From NCBI RefSeq assembly GCF_013248995.1, contig NZ_JABRPK010000002.1:248001-312000 (forward strand): a DNA stretch of 64,000 nucleotides, read 5' to 3'. This document shows positions 47,184-55,312 of the stretch, piece after piece. The stretch's first letter is position 1. Each line of letters starts with the position of its first letter. The position numbers and the translations under genes were made by a program. Below the pieces are notes generated by a model. It had not been told where the DNA came from. It saw only the letters and a program-made list of their open reading frames with translations, and ran no database searches. The DNA is from Frigoribacterium sp. VKM Ac-2836. Its GTDB lineage: Bacteria; Actinomycetota; Actinomycetes; Actinomycetales; Microbacteriaceae.

Positions 47184-48584
47184 CTACGTCCTGGACACGG
47201 ATCCGGTAGATGCAACGAGCCGTTCGCCCCAGTCGACCGCGATGTCAAGTGTCGTGTCCATCCACATTGCCGTCGACTGGAAGTAGGTCTCGGCGCTTCC
47301 AGGCAAGCCAACGCTTAGAACGGCTGACGCGATTCCCGGAAGACCGTCGAGTTCCACGCGAATTGGGGTGGCAAAGACGGTACCCCAGCGACTCGTCGTT
47401 CCCTCTTGCAGGTCCTGAAACACCGTCGCTTCGGCGCCGAGCGCACGGCCCGCGATCCACTGGCTGTCGTGACCGCTAGGCACGTGGCGCACATCGTCGA
47501 TGGAGCGGAAGCAGCGATCTTGAGCTGCGTAACGAGCAACGTTGCCTTGCCCGTCTGCGATCCATAGCGTTGCGTTCAGGCGGTCGACGTTAAACGCCGT
47601 GCAGAGCGAGGTGGCGTCCGAAAGCAGCTGATCTGAGTACGCCTGCTGCAGGTCCTGAAATGAATCGACATGCGCCTGCCACAGAGTGGCAGCTCGCTCC
47701 TGCGGTGCGCGGTAGCCGGGTGCATGTAGATGCCGCAACTCTCGAATGATCTGCGCGGCATCCGAGTGGTCTTCGAGGATCACGGGAGTAAGACCCGCTG
47801 CGCTCCACTGATCAGCCAACGCCTCCTTGATCTGGTCGAACTCCGGCCTTGTGACGTGAAACGATTCCCTGGCCAGAAGTACCAACGCGTTCGATGCGTC
47901 GGGAGCGGCCAGGGCCACGTGTAGCCAACGCCGGACGTCGGGGTCGCGGTAGGACGTTCCTGCGATCACGATGGCCCCTTTCTTGGCGCACGCGATAAGC
48001 AGGCGTTGCTGCCACGAATCCGGGTCTCCTAGCAGCTCGTTAAAGTCGGAAAGGGTAAGCACGACATCTTGGCTCTCGCGCACTGATGCAACGCCGTGGA
48101 GGTGATGCACCGGAATCGTTCCAGCAGGCCGCTGGTCGTCGATTCGGGGCTCAGCAGTGACCGCATCGCCAGCTTCGTCGATTGCATCCTCGATAAGCGT
48201 GTCGAAATTCAGGGTGATGACCGTGGACTCTCCCAAATCCCCGGCCAATGCGTGGCTTGCTGCCGCAATGTGCAGAGGTGACGGGGACAAGTCATTGAGA
48301 TTCGAATAGAGCGCTGCTCGAACGTATTGGTCCCAACGCTTCCCGAGCCGCCGGCGTGCCGCTTCCGCTACGAGCAAAGGGTCTTGTCGATTAACCAGCA
48401 ACCACGCGGCGTCCTCATCGGGAACTGACCCAGAGGCACGAAGGAGCCGGACTGCCAGCTCCTCCCACCCGGGCAAGCCTGACGCTGCTGATGCGCCAGC
48501 TCCGAGCAATAGCGTGACGTGTTGGTCACTTCCGGAGTCACGAAAGGAGCCCATCGTTGCAGCGGTCAAGTCGGGCGCGCTCAC
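47184..48584 (-). CDS. SIR2-like NADase domain fused to GAF-like sensor domain
   Basis: The 466-residue protein has an N-terminal SIR2 fold: LLLGAGASAASGLPGW (NAD-binding), TLNFDTLIED, and HLHG with the likely catalytic histidine. These match effector-type SIR2 domains (ThsA, DSR type) more than deacetylases, since no zinc-ribbon cysteines are seen. Residues about 310-466 look like a GAF domain (LCTAFNVDRLNATLWIAD, GRALGAEATVFQDL, RWGTVFATPI). The start is GTG 48584 or ATG 48554. An operator-like palindrome overlaps the GTG. NAD+ depletion upon ligand or stress sensing is the inferred role. Confidence 0.8.
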   Translation of the reverse strand: MSAPDLTAATMGSFRDSGSDQHVTLLLGAGASAASGLPGWEELAVRLLRASGSVPDEDAAWLLVNRQDPLLVAEAARRRLGKRWDQYVRAALYSNLNDLSPSPLHIAAASHALAGDLGESTVITLNFDTLIEDAIDEAGDAVTAEPRIDDQRPAGTIPVHHLHGVASVRESQDVVLTLSDFNELLGDPDSWQQRLLIACAKKGAIVIAGTSYRDPDVRRWLHVALAAPDASNALVLLARESFHVTRPEFDQIKEALADQWSAAGLTPVILEDHSDAAQIIRELRHLHAPGYRAPQERAATLWQAHVDSFQDLQQAYSDQLLSDATSLCTAFNVDRLNATLWIADGQGNVARYAAQDRCFRSIDDVRHVPSGHDSQWIAGRALGAEATVFQDLQEGTTSRWGTVFATPIRVELDGLPGIASAVLSVGLPGSAETYFQSTAMWMDTTLDIAVDWGERLVASTGSVSRT

Positions 48585-48597
48585 AGCATCATGCTGT
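48583..48597. promoter_or_regulatory. perfect 15-bp palindrome at SIR2-GAF start
   Basis: ACAGCAT-C-ATGCTGT straddles the GTG start of the SIR2-GAF gene. It is a candidate operator in the short gap after the CHAT gene. Confidence 0.45.
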
Positions 48598-48650
48598 CAC
48601 ACGAGCCACGCTCACGGTTTCCGACGGTGGCGAGCCTCACGCTTTGTGAT

Positions 48651-48680
48651 TGAGCGCCCACGCCTTGAGCGCCCACGCCT
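48651..48680. repeat. 15-bp tandem duplication at the CHAT stop
   Basis: TGAGCGCCCACGCCT occurs twice in succession, ending at the CHAT stop codon. Replication slippage is the simple explanation. Confidence 0.75.
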
Positions 48681-49774
48681 TAAGCGTCCGGGGGTAGCTC
48701 GGGCAGTACGAGGCGGGTCTCGTAAGGGTTGTAGCCCTCAGCGGCATGCAGCTGTGGAAGATCATGATCAGGCAGCCCCATCATCTCTAGAGCTGTCTTT
48801 GCGAGATCGTGCGAGGAGCCGATGGACTGTCCGTCCGCGATGGACGCGTAGAAGCGTGCCGCGTAGTTGATGGCGTCAGAATTCCCTATTGAGTCGGAAT
48901 GACCAATAGCGAAGGCCGCGATGCTTTCTGTCACACGGTAAGCCTGTGCAGCGGTCCTGCACGCATTGAGGACGACGAGAAGCGGAGTTTCGTCGACAGC
49001 TTGTAGAGCACGCCCCAGTAGCCGGCCGGACATCGTATGACCGTCATTGTGGGCGTCGACATCTTCTTCGAAGACAATGACGTCCTCGTTGCCGTGGCCG
49101 GAGAAGTGCACGACGTGAGGGGTGCCCTGCGTAAGACCGTTCAGAAGGTCTGCGCTCGTCGCAGCAGGCCTGACGTCGAGTCGAACCTGGTCGCGACCAG
49201 ACGCGAACCGAACTGCATCCTGAATTTGCTTCTGCTCGCGTCCGACGCGCCGGTCATCTCGGCCTGACGAGGTGAGGATAAGGATGCGGAGGCGCTCTTT
49301 CTTCGGCTGTCGAAGGTCGGCTATTGCCCTCTCGTGCACGTCGAAGCGCATCGCCATCTCGTCGCGCAGACGGCCCGTCTCGGCCCTGACTGTCGTCACT
49401 TGCTGAGCTCGTTGCCTTTCTAGGGCAGTGTCGGTCTGCTGACGCTTTCGTTCCGACGCCCTTAGTTCCGAGGCTTCGGCGGCTGACATCTGCCTTTGAA
49501 GAGCTACTTCTTCGGCTAGGTACTTGCTCGCCTTGGTCTGCCAAGCGGCGGCGTCCTTGCCGGCGGTGTTGGCGTCCTGCTCGTACCTGTTTGCGTCCCG
49601 CGATCGGGACTTGCGCGTCGACTCGCTGCTTGTCTTGGATGCAGCAGTCCGAGCCTTTGTCGCATCCGCCCGCTTGGCGTTCTCTTTCGTTCGTGCCGCC
49701 GAGGCCTTCTTCTCCGCATCGGCCTTCTGCGCGCGCTTCCGATCCAGTTGAGACCGAATCGTCGAGCTGCTCAT
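48680..49774 (-). CDS. CHAT-domain (caspase-like) protease with N-terminal coiled coil
   Basis: The 364-residue protein has a highly charged coiled coil (about 1-155), then a CHAT domain. It opens with RLRILILTSSGRD...EQKQIQDAVRF, has HFSGHG (His227) and VVLNACRTA (Cys272), the dyad of clan CD proteases. The ATG is leaderless (TAGCCT six bases upstream). It is the first gene of a unit with SIR2-GAF 95 bases downstream. CHAT proteases act in programmed death and in CRISPR-linked immunity; here the activator is unknown. Confidence 0.82.
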   Translation of the reverse strand: MSSSTIRSQLDRKRAQKADAEKKASAARTKENAKRADATKARTAASKTSSESTRKSRSRDANRYEQDANTAGKDAAAWQTKASKYLAEEVALQRQMSAAEASELRASERKRQQTDTALERQRAQQVTTVRAETGRLRDEMAMRFDVHERAIADLRQPKKERLRILILTSSGRDDRRVGREQKQIQDAVRFASGRDQVRLDVRPAATSADLLNGLTQGTPHVVHFSGHGNEDVIVFEEDVDAHNDGHTMSGRLLGRALQAVDETPLLVVLNACRTAAQAYRVTESIAAFAIGHSDSIGNSDAINYAARFYASIADGQSIGSSHDLAKTALEMMGLPDHDLPQLHAAEGYNPYETRLVLPELPPDA

Positions 49775-50304
49775 GGTGCGAGGCTAAGGGAACGCCCCGA
49801 CTCTTGGGCGCAGAAGAGTTCGAAAAGTCCCGCGGTGCGGTGACCTACGGTTCGTCTCCCGCCGTACGCGCATGGGGTGTTCATGCTTGAGGATCAACCA
49901 CGAGGCAGAAGCGAGGCTCCCCGCCTCGGTCAAGCAACCAACAATTTGGCAGCAGTGAGGCCTGGGGCTCCAGAACGTTTGCCGGGTTGCGGGCGCCGCC
50001 GCGGCAAGGGGAAGCCCGACACGCCCCGAGGGCTGCGGGGGCTGGCAGGGGAAATCGCTCTGACATTCGGGGGAAACCCAGCTTCGGTCTGGGGTCCGAG
50101 GCCCCAGTCTGCAACGATCGAGGGGATCTGCAAACAGCCCGCCAGACAAAGAGCCTCGAGGACCCCGTGATTACAGGGTTCCCGGGGCTCTTTTCTTTGT
50201 CGACAGGGCCCAGCGGTGACACAGCGGTAACAGGGACGCGGTGAGCTCCAGTGAGTAACCAGCACCTCCGCATCACGAGGGGTGTCCAGCTGCCCCATCC
50301 TGCG
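49775..50304. other. gene-poor stretch with strong hairpin
   Basis: No gene is convincing here. At 50148-50194 AAAGAGCC...GGGGCTCTTTT forms a long hairpin with a T-rich 3' side, a good plus-strand terminator of something no longer recognisable. Confidence 0.5.
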
Positions 50305-50690
50305 GTCAAGACAGAACGTCAAAATCTCGTCGTCGACCTTGACCCCCGGGCACATTAGACAGCTCTATCGACGCCGACCTCGGTGACGATGACCAGGCCC
50401 AACTCGCGGACGCCCTCAGCTCCCGTCTCCCCGAGACACTGCGGGACGTCATGGTGCCGGGCCTGTGGCCTGGCCTCGAATTCGTGCCGACCGCGGGCGT
50501 CGCCCTCGGTGCCAGACGCGACGAGCTCGTGATCGCCGACGCAGGCCGCGAGAGCTGCCTCCACGAGGCCTGCGAGCCGTCGCCGGTAACTACGACCTGA
50601 TCCTGATCGACTGCGCCCCGAGCCTCGACCAGCTCAGCAGTAACAGCCTGACGGCCGCCGACCGGGTTGTGGTCGTCGCTCACCCTCATG
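50305..50690 (+). pseudogene. decayed ParA-family ATPase
   Basis: ParA pieces appear in all three frames: LVVDLDPRAH (50305-50358, then stop), SIDADLGDDDQAQLADALSS to DELVIADAGRES (from 50358 to about 50580), and YDLILIDCAPSLDQLSSNSL plus ADRVVVVAHP (from about 50585). At least two frameshifts separate them. The Walker A end (KGGVGKT) is missing. It is a relic of a plasmid- or element-borne partition gene. Confidence 0.8.
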
Positions 50691-50977
50691 GAGACGTTTG
50701 GCGCGTAGTTCTGCTGAAAGGATCTCGACTCCACAGGGGCCTCGCCAGCCTGCATCGTGCACGGCGCCACGAATGCGCATACGGGAAGCGCGTTGGCGTT
50801 CGGTAGGCGGTAGTTCACTGGGGCAGGGTGTGGTCGATTCGTTCGCGCGCATTCCATCGCGTGGGGGAAATTCCTGAGGATTACGTCAATTAGTTGGCAT
50901 CGCTCGGCGAGGGCGTTCTAGCGTTTTTCCAGACCGATCAGTACACCAACGGAATTCGACCGAGAGGACGCAGACCA

Positions 50978-51529
50978 ATGACCTGTACCCGAAAGTTCTC
51001 CACCACATTCCTCGCCGGCACCCTGGGCATCGCGCTCGCCTTCGGTGGGGCGACTGCCGCGCAGGCTGCACCGACTCAGACCTCGTCGGCGCAGACCGTG
51101 TCGGCGACCCAGCAAGAAGCCGCCCCCGCCCCCACCGAAGCACAGTTGGCCGAGATGGAGGAGGCGCTCTCGATCATCGAACGCATCCCCGATTCGGTGC
51201 TCCGAGCCGGAGACGCGGCCACGCAGCAGTGGCTCGCCGAGAACACCCCGGCCCCGAACGCAGGCGGGGGAGAGGTCACCCTCCAGGCGAACGTCCTCGG
51301 TTGCGCCGGTGCGATCGCCACCGTCATTGCTTCGACCGCCTTCCCGGCGGCGAAGATCCTCAAAGCCAAGGCGCTCATCAAGCAGCTGGGCGGTGTCACC
51401 GAGGCGGCCAAAATCATGTGGGGCGCGAGCTTCTCGTACGAGAAGGTCAAGGCGTTGGGCGGCGCCGCTGCCGCGCTCGCCGGTGAGCTCATCGGCATCA
51501 CGCAGATCAAGGAGCAGTGCTTCTCATGA
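50978..51529 (+). CDS. secreted protein with hydrophobic two-cysteine C-terminus
   Basis: The 183-residue protein from ATG 50978 has a signal peptide (FLAGTLGIALAFGGATAAQAA), an acidic, Ala/Gln-rich middle and a hydrophobic, helix-rich C-terminal part beginning NVLGCAGAIATVIASTAF and ending QCFS; the two cysteines could bridge. The next gene overlaps it (ATGA) and encodes a small membrane protein. The layout (precursor plus membrane partner) resembles bacteriocin/immunity pairs, but the family is not known to me. Confidence 0.65.
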   Translation: MTCTRKFSTTFLAGTLGIALAFGGATAAQAAPTQTSSAQTVSATQQEAAPAPTEAQLAEMEEALSIIERIPDSVLRAGDAATQQWLAENTPAPNAGGGEVTLQANVLGCAGAIATVIASTAFPAAKILKAKALIKQLGGVTEAAKIMWGASFSYEKVKALGGAAAALAGELIGITQIKEQCFS

Positions 51530-51795
51530 CGAACTGGCTCCGCGCCCTCGCCCCGCTCGTCCTGACGGCGATCGCCCTGGTCGTCTTCTTCACGGCCGAT
51601 CGCACCGTCGGGATGCTGTTGATCGTTGCCGCCCTCGCCTCGGCGTTCCTCGCGGGCAAGAGCGTCGTCGGCCGCCCGTCCCGGAGTCTCGACCGCGACG
51701 TCGACTCCGCCGAGGTCCGCGCCTACCGCGAAGCCCACCCGGACAGCACCATCAGCGATGCCGTCAGCGCCGTCGGGGGCACCGCCCGCCCCTGA
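51526..51795 (+). CDS. small two-helix membrane protein, partner of the secreted protein
   Basis: The 89-residue protein has two membrane helices (LAPLVLTAIALVVFFTA, VGMLLIVAALASAFLAG) and a soluble tail. It starts on the stop codon of the secreted gene, so translation is coupled. Immunity or export assistance is possible. Confidence 0.65.
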   Translation: MTNWLRALAPLVLTAIALVVFFTADRTVGMLLIVAALASAFLAGKSVVGRPSRSLDRDVDSAEVRAYREAHPDSTISDAVSAVGGTARP

Positions 51796-51808
51796 TCATC
51801 GACACGGA

Positions 51809-51847
51809 CACGACGAGCCGCACCCGAGGAGGGTGCGGCTCGTCGTG
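51809..51847 (+). terminator. terminator of the secreted/membrane pair
   Basis: CACGACGAGCCGCACCC and GGGTGCGGCTCGTCGTG form a perfect 17-bp stem with a 5-base loop. Confidence 0.9.
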
Positions 51848-52218
51848 GTTACGGTGCTCGTGGCACCGACTGCGGGGGCGCTGGTCACGTGACCTGTGCC
51901 TCCTGCCCTACGCCTCGGCGTCGGAGACGACGATCCGTTTGGCTCCAAAGACGGCGAAATTGCTCCGCAGGACAACACCGAGAGTTTGTCTGCCCCGGCA
52001 TGTCTGGCCGCCGGTCTCCATAGCCGGGCCCTGAACGCCCGCACTCTCGGACGAATACGACATCGGTCGATGTCCTCACTTCCCCGCTTGCTGATGCCAT
52101 CGCCTAGGCCGCAGGGTTGGGTTATACCTCGATAGATTTTCGTTAGAGGTACCCTTATCGGCCGCTAGTAGACAGAGTTCTCCTGCATGAAGGTGGGAAA
52201 CGTGTTTTTTCCGGTGCT
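51848..52218. other. gene-free stretch
   Basis: No supported gene. ACCTC (52128-52132) and GAGGT (52146-52150) form a loose inverted pair in AT-rich DNA. Confidence 0.3.
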
Positions 52219-52425
52219 CTAGCGGGTGCGGCGAGCTTCGCGCAGGAGCGCGACTCGCATCGTCAGCCCTTCGCCGCAAAGGGCCACGAGGACGTCAATG
52301 ACGGCCTCCGACCACAGGGCGAGGAGCTTCGTCGTGTGCTCGTTGGTGAACAGTGCGACGAGGATGACGACCCAGAAGGGAGCGCCGGAGAAGAACACGA
52401 TGGCCGCGGCAGAAGCGTTGGACAT
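52219..52425 (-). CDS. small membrane protein, 68 residues
   Basis: The ATG at 52425 has AAGGAGG seven bases upstream. The product has one strong hydrophobic helix (IVFFSGAPFWVVILVALF) followed by a basic-ended amphipathic segment. Family unknown. It resembles short toxins of type I systems or simple membrane peptides. Confidence 0.55.
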   Translation of the reverse strand: MSNASAAAIVFFSGAPFWVVILVALFTNEHTTKLLALWSEAVIDVLVALCGEGLTMRVALLREARRTR

Positions 52426-52568
52426 GTTTTCCTCCTTCGGAAGTGGCCTTGCGGCCGGGCCCTCGCCGATCGCGAGGGAGCTTGTGATGTGCATGCCGAG
52501 GCCATGCGCGGCACGCCCTGGTTAGAGGCGAAGGGGACCGGGCGCGCGGTCGCTGCTCAACTGGGGGC

Positions 52569-52598
52569 AAAAAAAGCCAGGCCCGTGAGGGTCTGGCT
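52569..52598 (-). terminator. minus-strand intrinsic terminator
   Basis: AGCCAGACCC and GGGCCTGGCT pair with loop TCAC and are followed by TTTTTTT on the minus strand. The transcript upstream (52600-52745) has no clear gene and could be a small RNA; TACCCT on the minus strand lies near 52740. Confidence 0.75.
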
Positions 52599-53333
52599 GG
52601 TGGCTTACGAATGGCGCAGGGCTTCATCGTCGCACGCGGCAATGCTCTAACGACGAAACGGCGCTGGAGGGCCGTTAGACATAGTGCTGTCGCAGTGAGC
52701 GCACTCTAGCGTGGGCAGAGCTTCGCTATGTGGAACCAGGGTACCTCGTGGGCAGAGTTCACGCGAGCCCTTCGATTCTCGAGGCAGAGCTGTCACCCTT
52801 GCGGAAGACCCACCCAAAGATGACGAAAAGCCAGTCCGAGGGACTGGCTTGCTGCGCGGGCCTGTCCCGCACGCACTCACGCTACCTCGGCAGAGCGCCA
52901 CATTTGCATCGTTGCCGCGGCGAGGCCCTGTCGGTCCCCCGCCGTAGCTCTCCGGCCCGTGGGGGTCCAGTCGTCGAATGAAAACGCAAGCCGCAGACCT
53001 CGACCCCGCCGGGTACGAAGGCGAGGCCGAGACGGTCGACGTGGGCGGCACCCCGCGGTGCTGCACCCGCGGACGCGGTCACACCGACGACGAGCACCGC
53101 GCCGTGTTCGGCCAGCTCGGAGACGGACCCGCCTAAGGGAATGGCGATCGCTCGGATCTGATCCCGGAGGTGCAGCCAACATTTGTTTCGGAGTGGGAAC
53201 AGGGTCGCGAATTGGCCGGCAGTTTGTTGGCACTTACTCAGAGGGGCTGCGCGTGCGCCACGGATGACGGAAGGTTGTTGTGAGTCTGTGATTTGAGATG
53301 GGATTGCAGGTGTCCTCGGACTAGGGTTAAGGC
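52599..53333. other. intergenic stretch with two hairpins
   Basis: No firm gene found. AAGCCAGTCC/GGACTGGCTT (52828-52850) is a second perfect stem sharing the AAGCCAG core of the terminator at 52569. Between 52700 and 52765, CGTGGGCAGAG occurs twice in direct orientation. Confidence 0.4.
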
Positions 53334-53708
53334 ATGGCAACGATCGAGCTCAAGGCATACACCGCTTCCGTTCGGACGGATATGCCCGAACTCGTGGGTG
53401 CGCTTCGCGATGTGCTCGGGGCGCAGCTCGTGGCCTACATCGCCGGCGTCAAAGAAACCCGCGCGGTCCGTCAGTGGGCAGAGAATGACGGTCGGCGCCC
53501 GCAGCCCAAGCAGGAGCAGCGTCTCCGCCTCGCCTACCGGGTGGCAGCTCTGCTGCTTGATCAAGACGCCCCTCGGGTGGTGCAGGCCTGGTTCCAAGGA
53601 ATGAACCCGCAACTCGACGACATCGCACCAGCACGTTTCATCCGCGAGACAGACGGCGACGACGCGAAAGTCCTAGCCGCCGCGCAGAGCTTCGCCGCGA
53701 ACGGATGA
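53334..53708 (+). CDS. Xre/MbcA/ParS-type antitoxin of RES system
   Basis: The 124-residue protein has the helical N-terminus and Xre-MbcA-ParS toxin-binding core typical of RES partners: VAYIAGVKETRAVRQWAE, LRLAYRVAALLLDQ, VVQAWFQGMNPQLD. It neutralises the toxin and represses the operon in known cases. Stop and start codons overlap with the toxin gene. Confidence 0.87.
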   Translation: MATIELKAYTASVRTDMPELVGALRDVLGAQLVAYIAGVKETRAVRQWAENDGRRPQPKQEQRLRLAYRVAALLLDQDAPRVVQAWFQGMNPQLDDIAPARFIRETDGDDAKVLAAAQSFAANG

Positions 53709-54442
53709 TCGATCCGAACTCCCTGCAGCACATGTCCGCGCCGTCGCCGGTGTGGCGTGTGGGGCGCCGGCCGAACCCCTGGGACTGGGCGCCCTGGCGA
53801 TACGCCTCAGCGGACACCGGGACCTTCCCCGGTCGCTGGGACTCACCCGCCCCGCACACCTACCGAACGACCTACGCCGCCACCGAACCCCAAGGTGCCC
53901 TCCTCGAGGTCCTCGCCCGTTTCCGACCGGACGCCTCTCTCGTGGCCGCCATGACGGAGATCGTCGTCGACGAAGCCGATCGAGCCCTCTATTCCACGCA
54001 ACAAGCTGGCATCGTCCCGACTGAGTGGTTCGCCGCACGGTTGCTCACCCGGGCGTCTCTCGCCGGAAGCTACCTCGATATCGCCCACTCCGAGACCATC
54101 GCGGGCTTCTGGGGTGAATTCGCCCACTCGGCGATCGCTGAGTACGGCCTCGCGGACTTCGATGGTTCCGCGCTCCAGAACGCCAATGTGCGCCCACTGA
54201 CCCAGGCCATCAGCGCCCGGGTGTACCGAATGACCAACGACGACGACGTCCCGTCGTTCGACGGCATCCGATTCCTGTCCCGATTCGGCGCCGACCAGGA
54301 GCTCTGGACCGTCTTCGAGCAACCCGACGACACTTCCACCAGCAAGCTACTGAGCGAGATCCAGACCATGGCCATCTCCGAGGGCGATCACGCAGTGGCA
54401 CAAGCCATGCAGACGCTCGGGCTCACGCCCGACGAGGACTGA
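53705..54442 (+). CDS. RES-domain toxin (NAD+-degrading family)
   Basis: The 245-residue protein has the RES fold: WRVGRRP at the start, GTFPGRWDSP, YRTTYAATEPQGALLEVLARF, and the later RPLTQAIS. Its fold is ADP-ribosyltransferase-like, and characterised members (MbcT, Res) consume NAD+. It is the second gene of a standard antitoxin-first pair. It contributes an NAD+-targeting activity to this island. Confidence 0.87.
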   Translation: MIDPNSLQHMSAPSPVWRVGRRPNPWDWAPWRYASADTGTFPGRWDSPAPHTYRTTYAATEPQGALLEVLARFRPDASLVAAMTEIVVDEADRALYSTQQAGIVPTEWFAARLLTRASLAGSYLDIAHSETIAGFWGEFAHSAIAEYGLADFDGSALQNANVRPLTQAISARVYRMTNDDDVPSFDGIRFLSRFGADQELWTVFEQPDDTSTSKLLSEIQTMAISEGDHAVAQAMQTLGLTPDED

Positions 54443-54896
54443 GCGCGAACGCCGCCGGAAGCGGCACTGTGACCACTAGCCCTGCTTCCTGCCTGGCCCG
54501 CGCGAAGTCGGACTGGCCGCCGGGGGAGCAGGCAAAACAAGGTGCGTTATGGGTCACATCGTTCTTACGAGCGCACGATTGCTGACCAATCCACGTTGAG
54601 GCCTGCAGTGCTAATTTCTGAGGCAGGCTTACCTTTTCAACCGCCAGCAGGGTCCAGTGGGACATAGACAAGCCCATTCAGGTCGCTAGGCAATTCAACA
54701 TTCGACTCGTAGAGCAATGTGACTCGCTTGCGGCCCAGGAGCCCCAAGAGGTCAAGCCGAAGCGGGCCTGAAAGCATCTGCGGCGTCTCGCCGACCTCGG
54801 AGCCTCTCGACGTCGTCCTTGATCAGCGGCGAGCGGCCTGCAAATCGGCCGAACCGGAGCTCGCACGGCGGGAGGCAGCTCGCCGACTGGTCGGCG
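54443..54896. other. gene-free stretch at right edge of island
   Basis: No gene could be supported. The composition changes from AT-richer (54530-54720) to chromosomal GC by about 54760, so the island edge lies here. No attachment repeat was seen. Confidence 0.4.
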
Positions 54897-55241
54897 TCAC
54901 CCCTCCCGCAGCACCTTCGCCATCGGACGGCCGCGCGCGACCTCGTCCACGAGCTTGTCGAGGCGGCGGATGTTCGCCGTCAGCTCATCGTCGAGGGCCT
55001 CGATGCGGACGCCACAGATGACCCCTGTCACGAGCGCGCCCCGGGGGTTGAGGTCGGCTGCCGCGAAGAAGTCGCGGAACGTGGTGCCGTCGGCGACGTG
55101 CTGGTCGATCTCGTCCTGACTGTAACCGGTCAGCCAGGTCACGACCTGGTCGACCTCGGCCTGCGTGTGGCCCTTCCGCTCGACCTTGGCCACGTACAGG
55201 GGATAGACCTTGGCGAACGGCATGTCGTCCAGGCGGCTCAT
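54897..55241 (-). CDS. DUF2200 domain protein
   Basis: The 114-residue protein matches DUF2200: PFAKVYPLYVAKVERKGHT, VTWLTGYSQDEID, DFFAAADLNPRG and LDKLVDEVARGRPMAKVLR. Function unknown. The ATG at 55241 is leaderless (TACGAT six bases upstream). Confidence 0.9.
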   Translation of the reverse strand: MSRLDDMPFAKVYPLYVAKVERKGHTQAEVDQVVTWLTGYSQDEIDQHVADGTTFRDFFAAADLNPRGALVTGVICGVRIEALDDELTANIRRLDKLVDEVARGRPMAKVLREG

Positions 55242-55312
55242 GCCGGAATCGTACGCCGGCGGGCCGTCCGGCACCGCGCCTCCTGGGGTCTCGGCCGACC
55301 TAGGGTGAAGGC

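Larger units (their letters stand above)
39700..54500. mobile_element. accessory (defence) island next to tRNA-Ser
   Basis: Across this span genes are mostly accessory, the nonamer GGAGGCGCG of the flanks is absent, and AT-richer segments are obvious (for example 43200-47100). It contains a decayed parA, an Xre/RES pair and protease/NADase-type genes. No integrase or repeat ends were seen, so edges are approximate and the element is probably immobile. Confidence 0.5.

Noticed and set aside
52882-53340. A 152-codon minus-strand frame with IAIPLGGSVSELAEHGAV
   Set aside because: Part of it looks protein-like, but there is no start signal, and cysteine/arginine-rich ends suggest chance; kept as intergenic.
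39604-54900. Direct repeat of the tRNA-Ser 3' end as attachment site
   Set aside because: I scanned for GGTACCGCCA and for the T-arm sequence in the island and its right edge and found no second copy.
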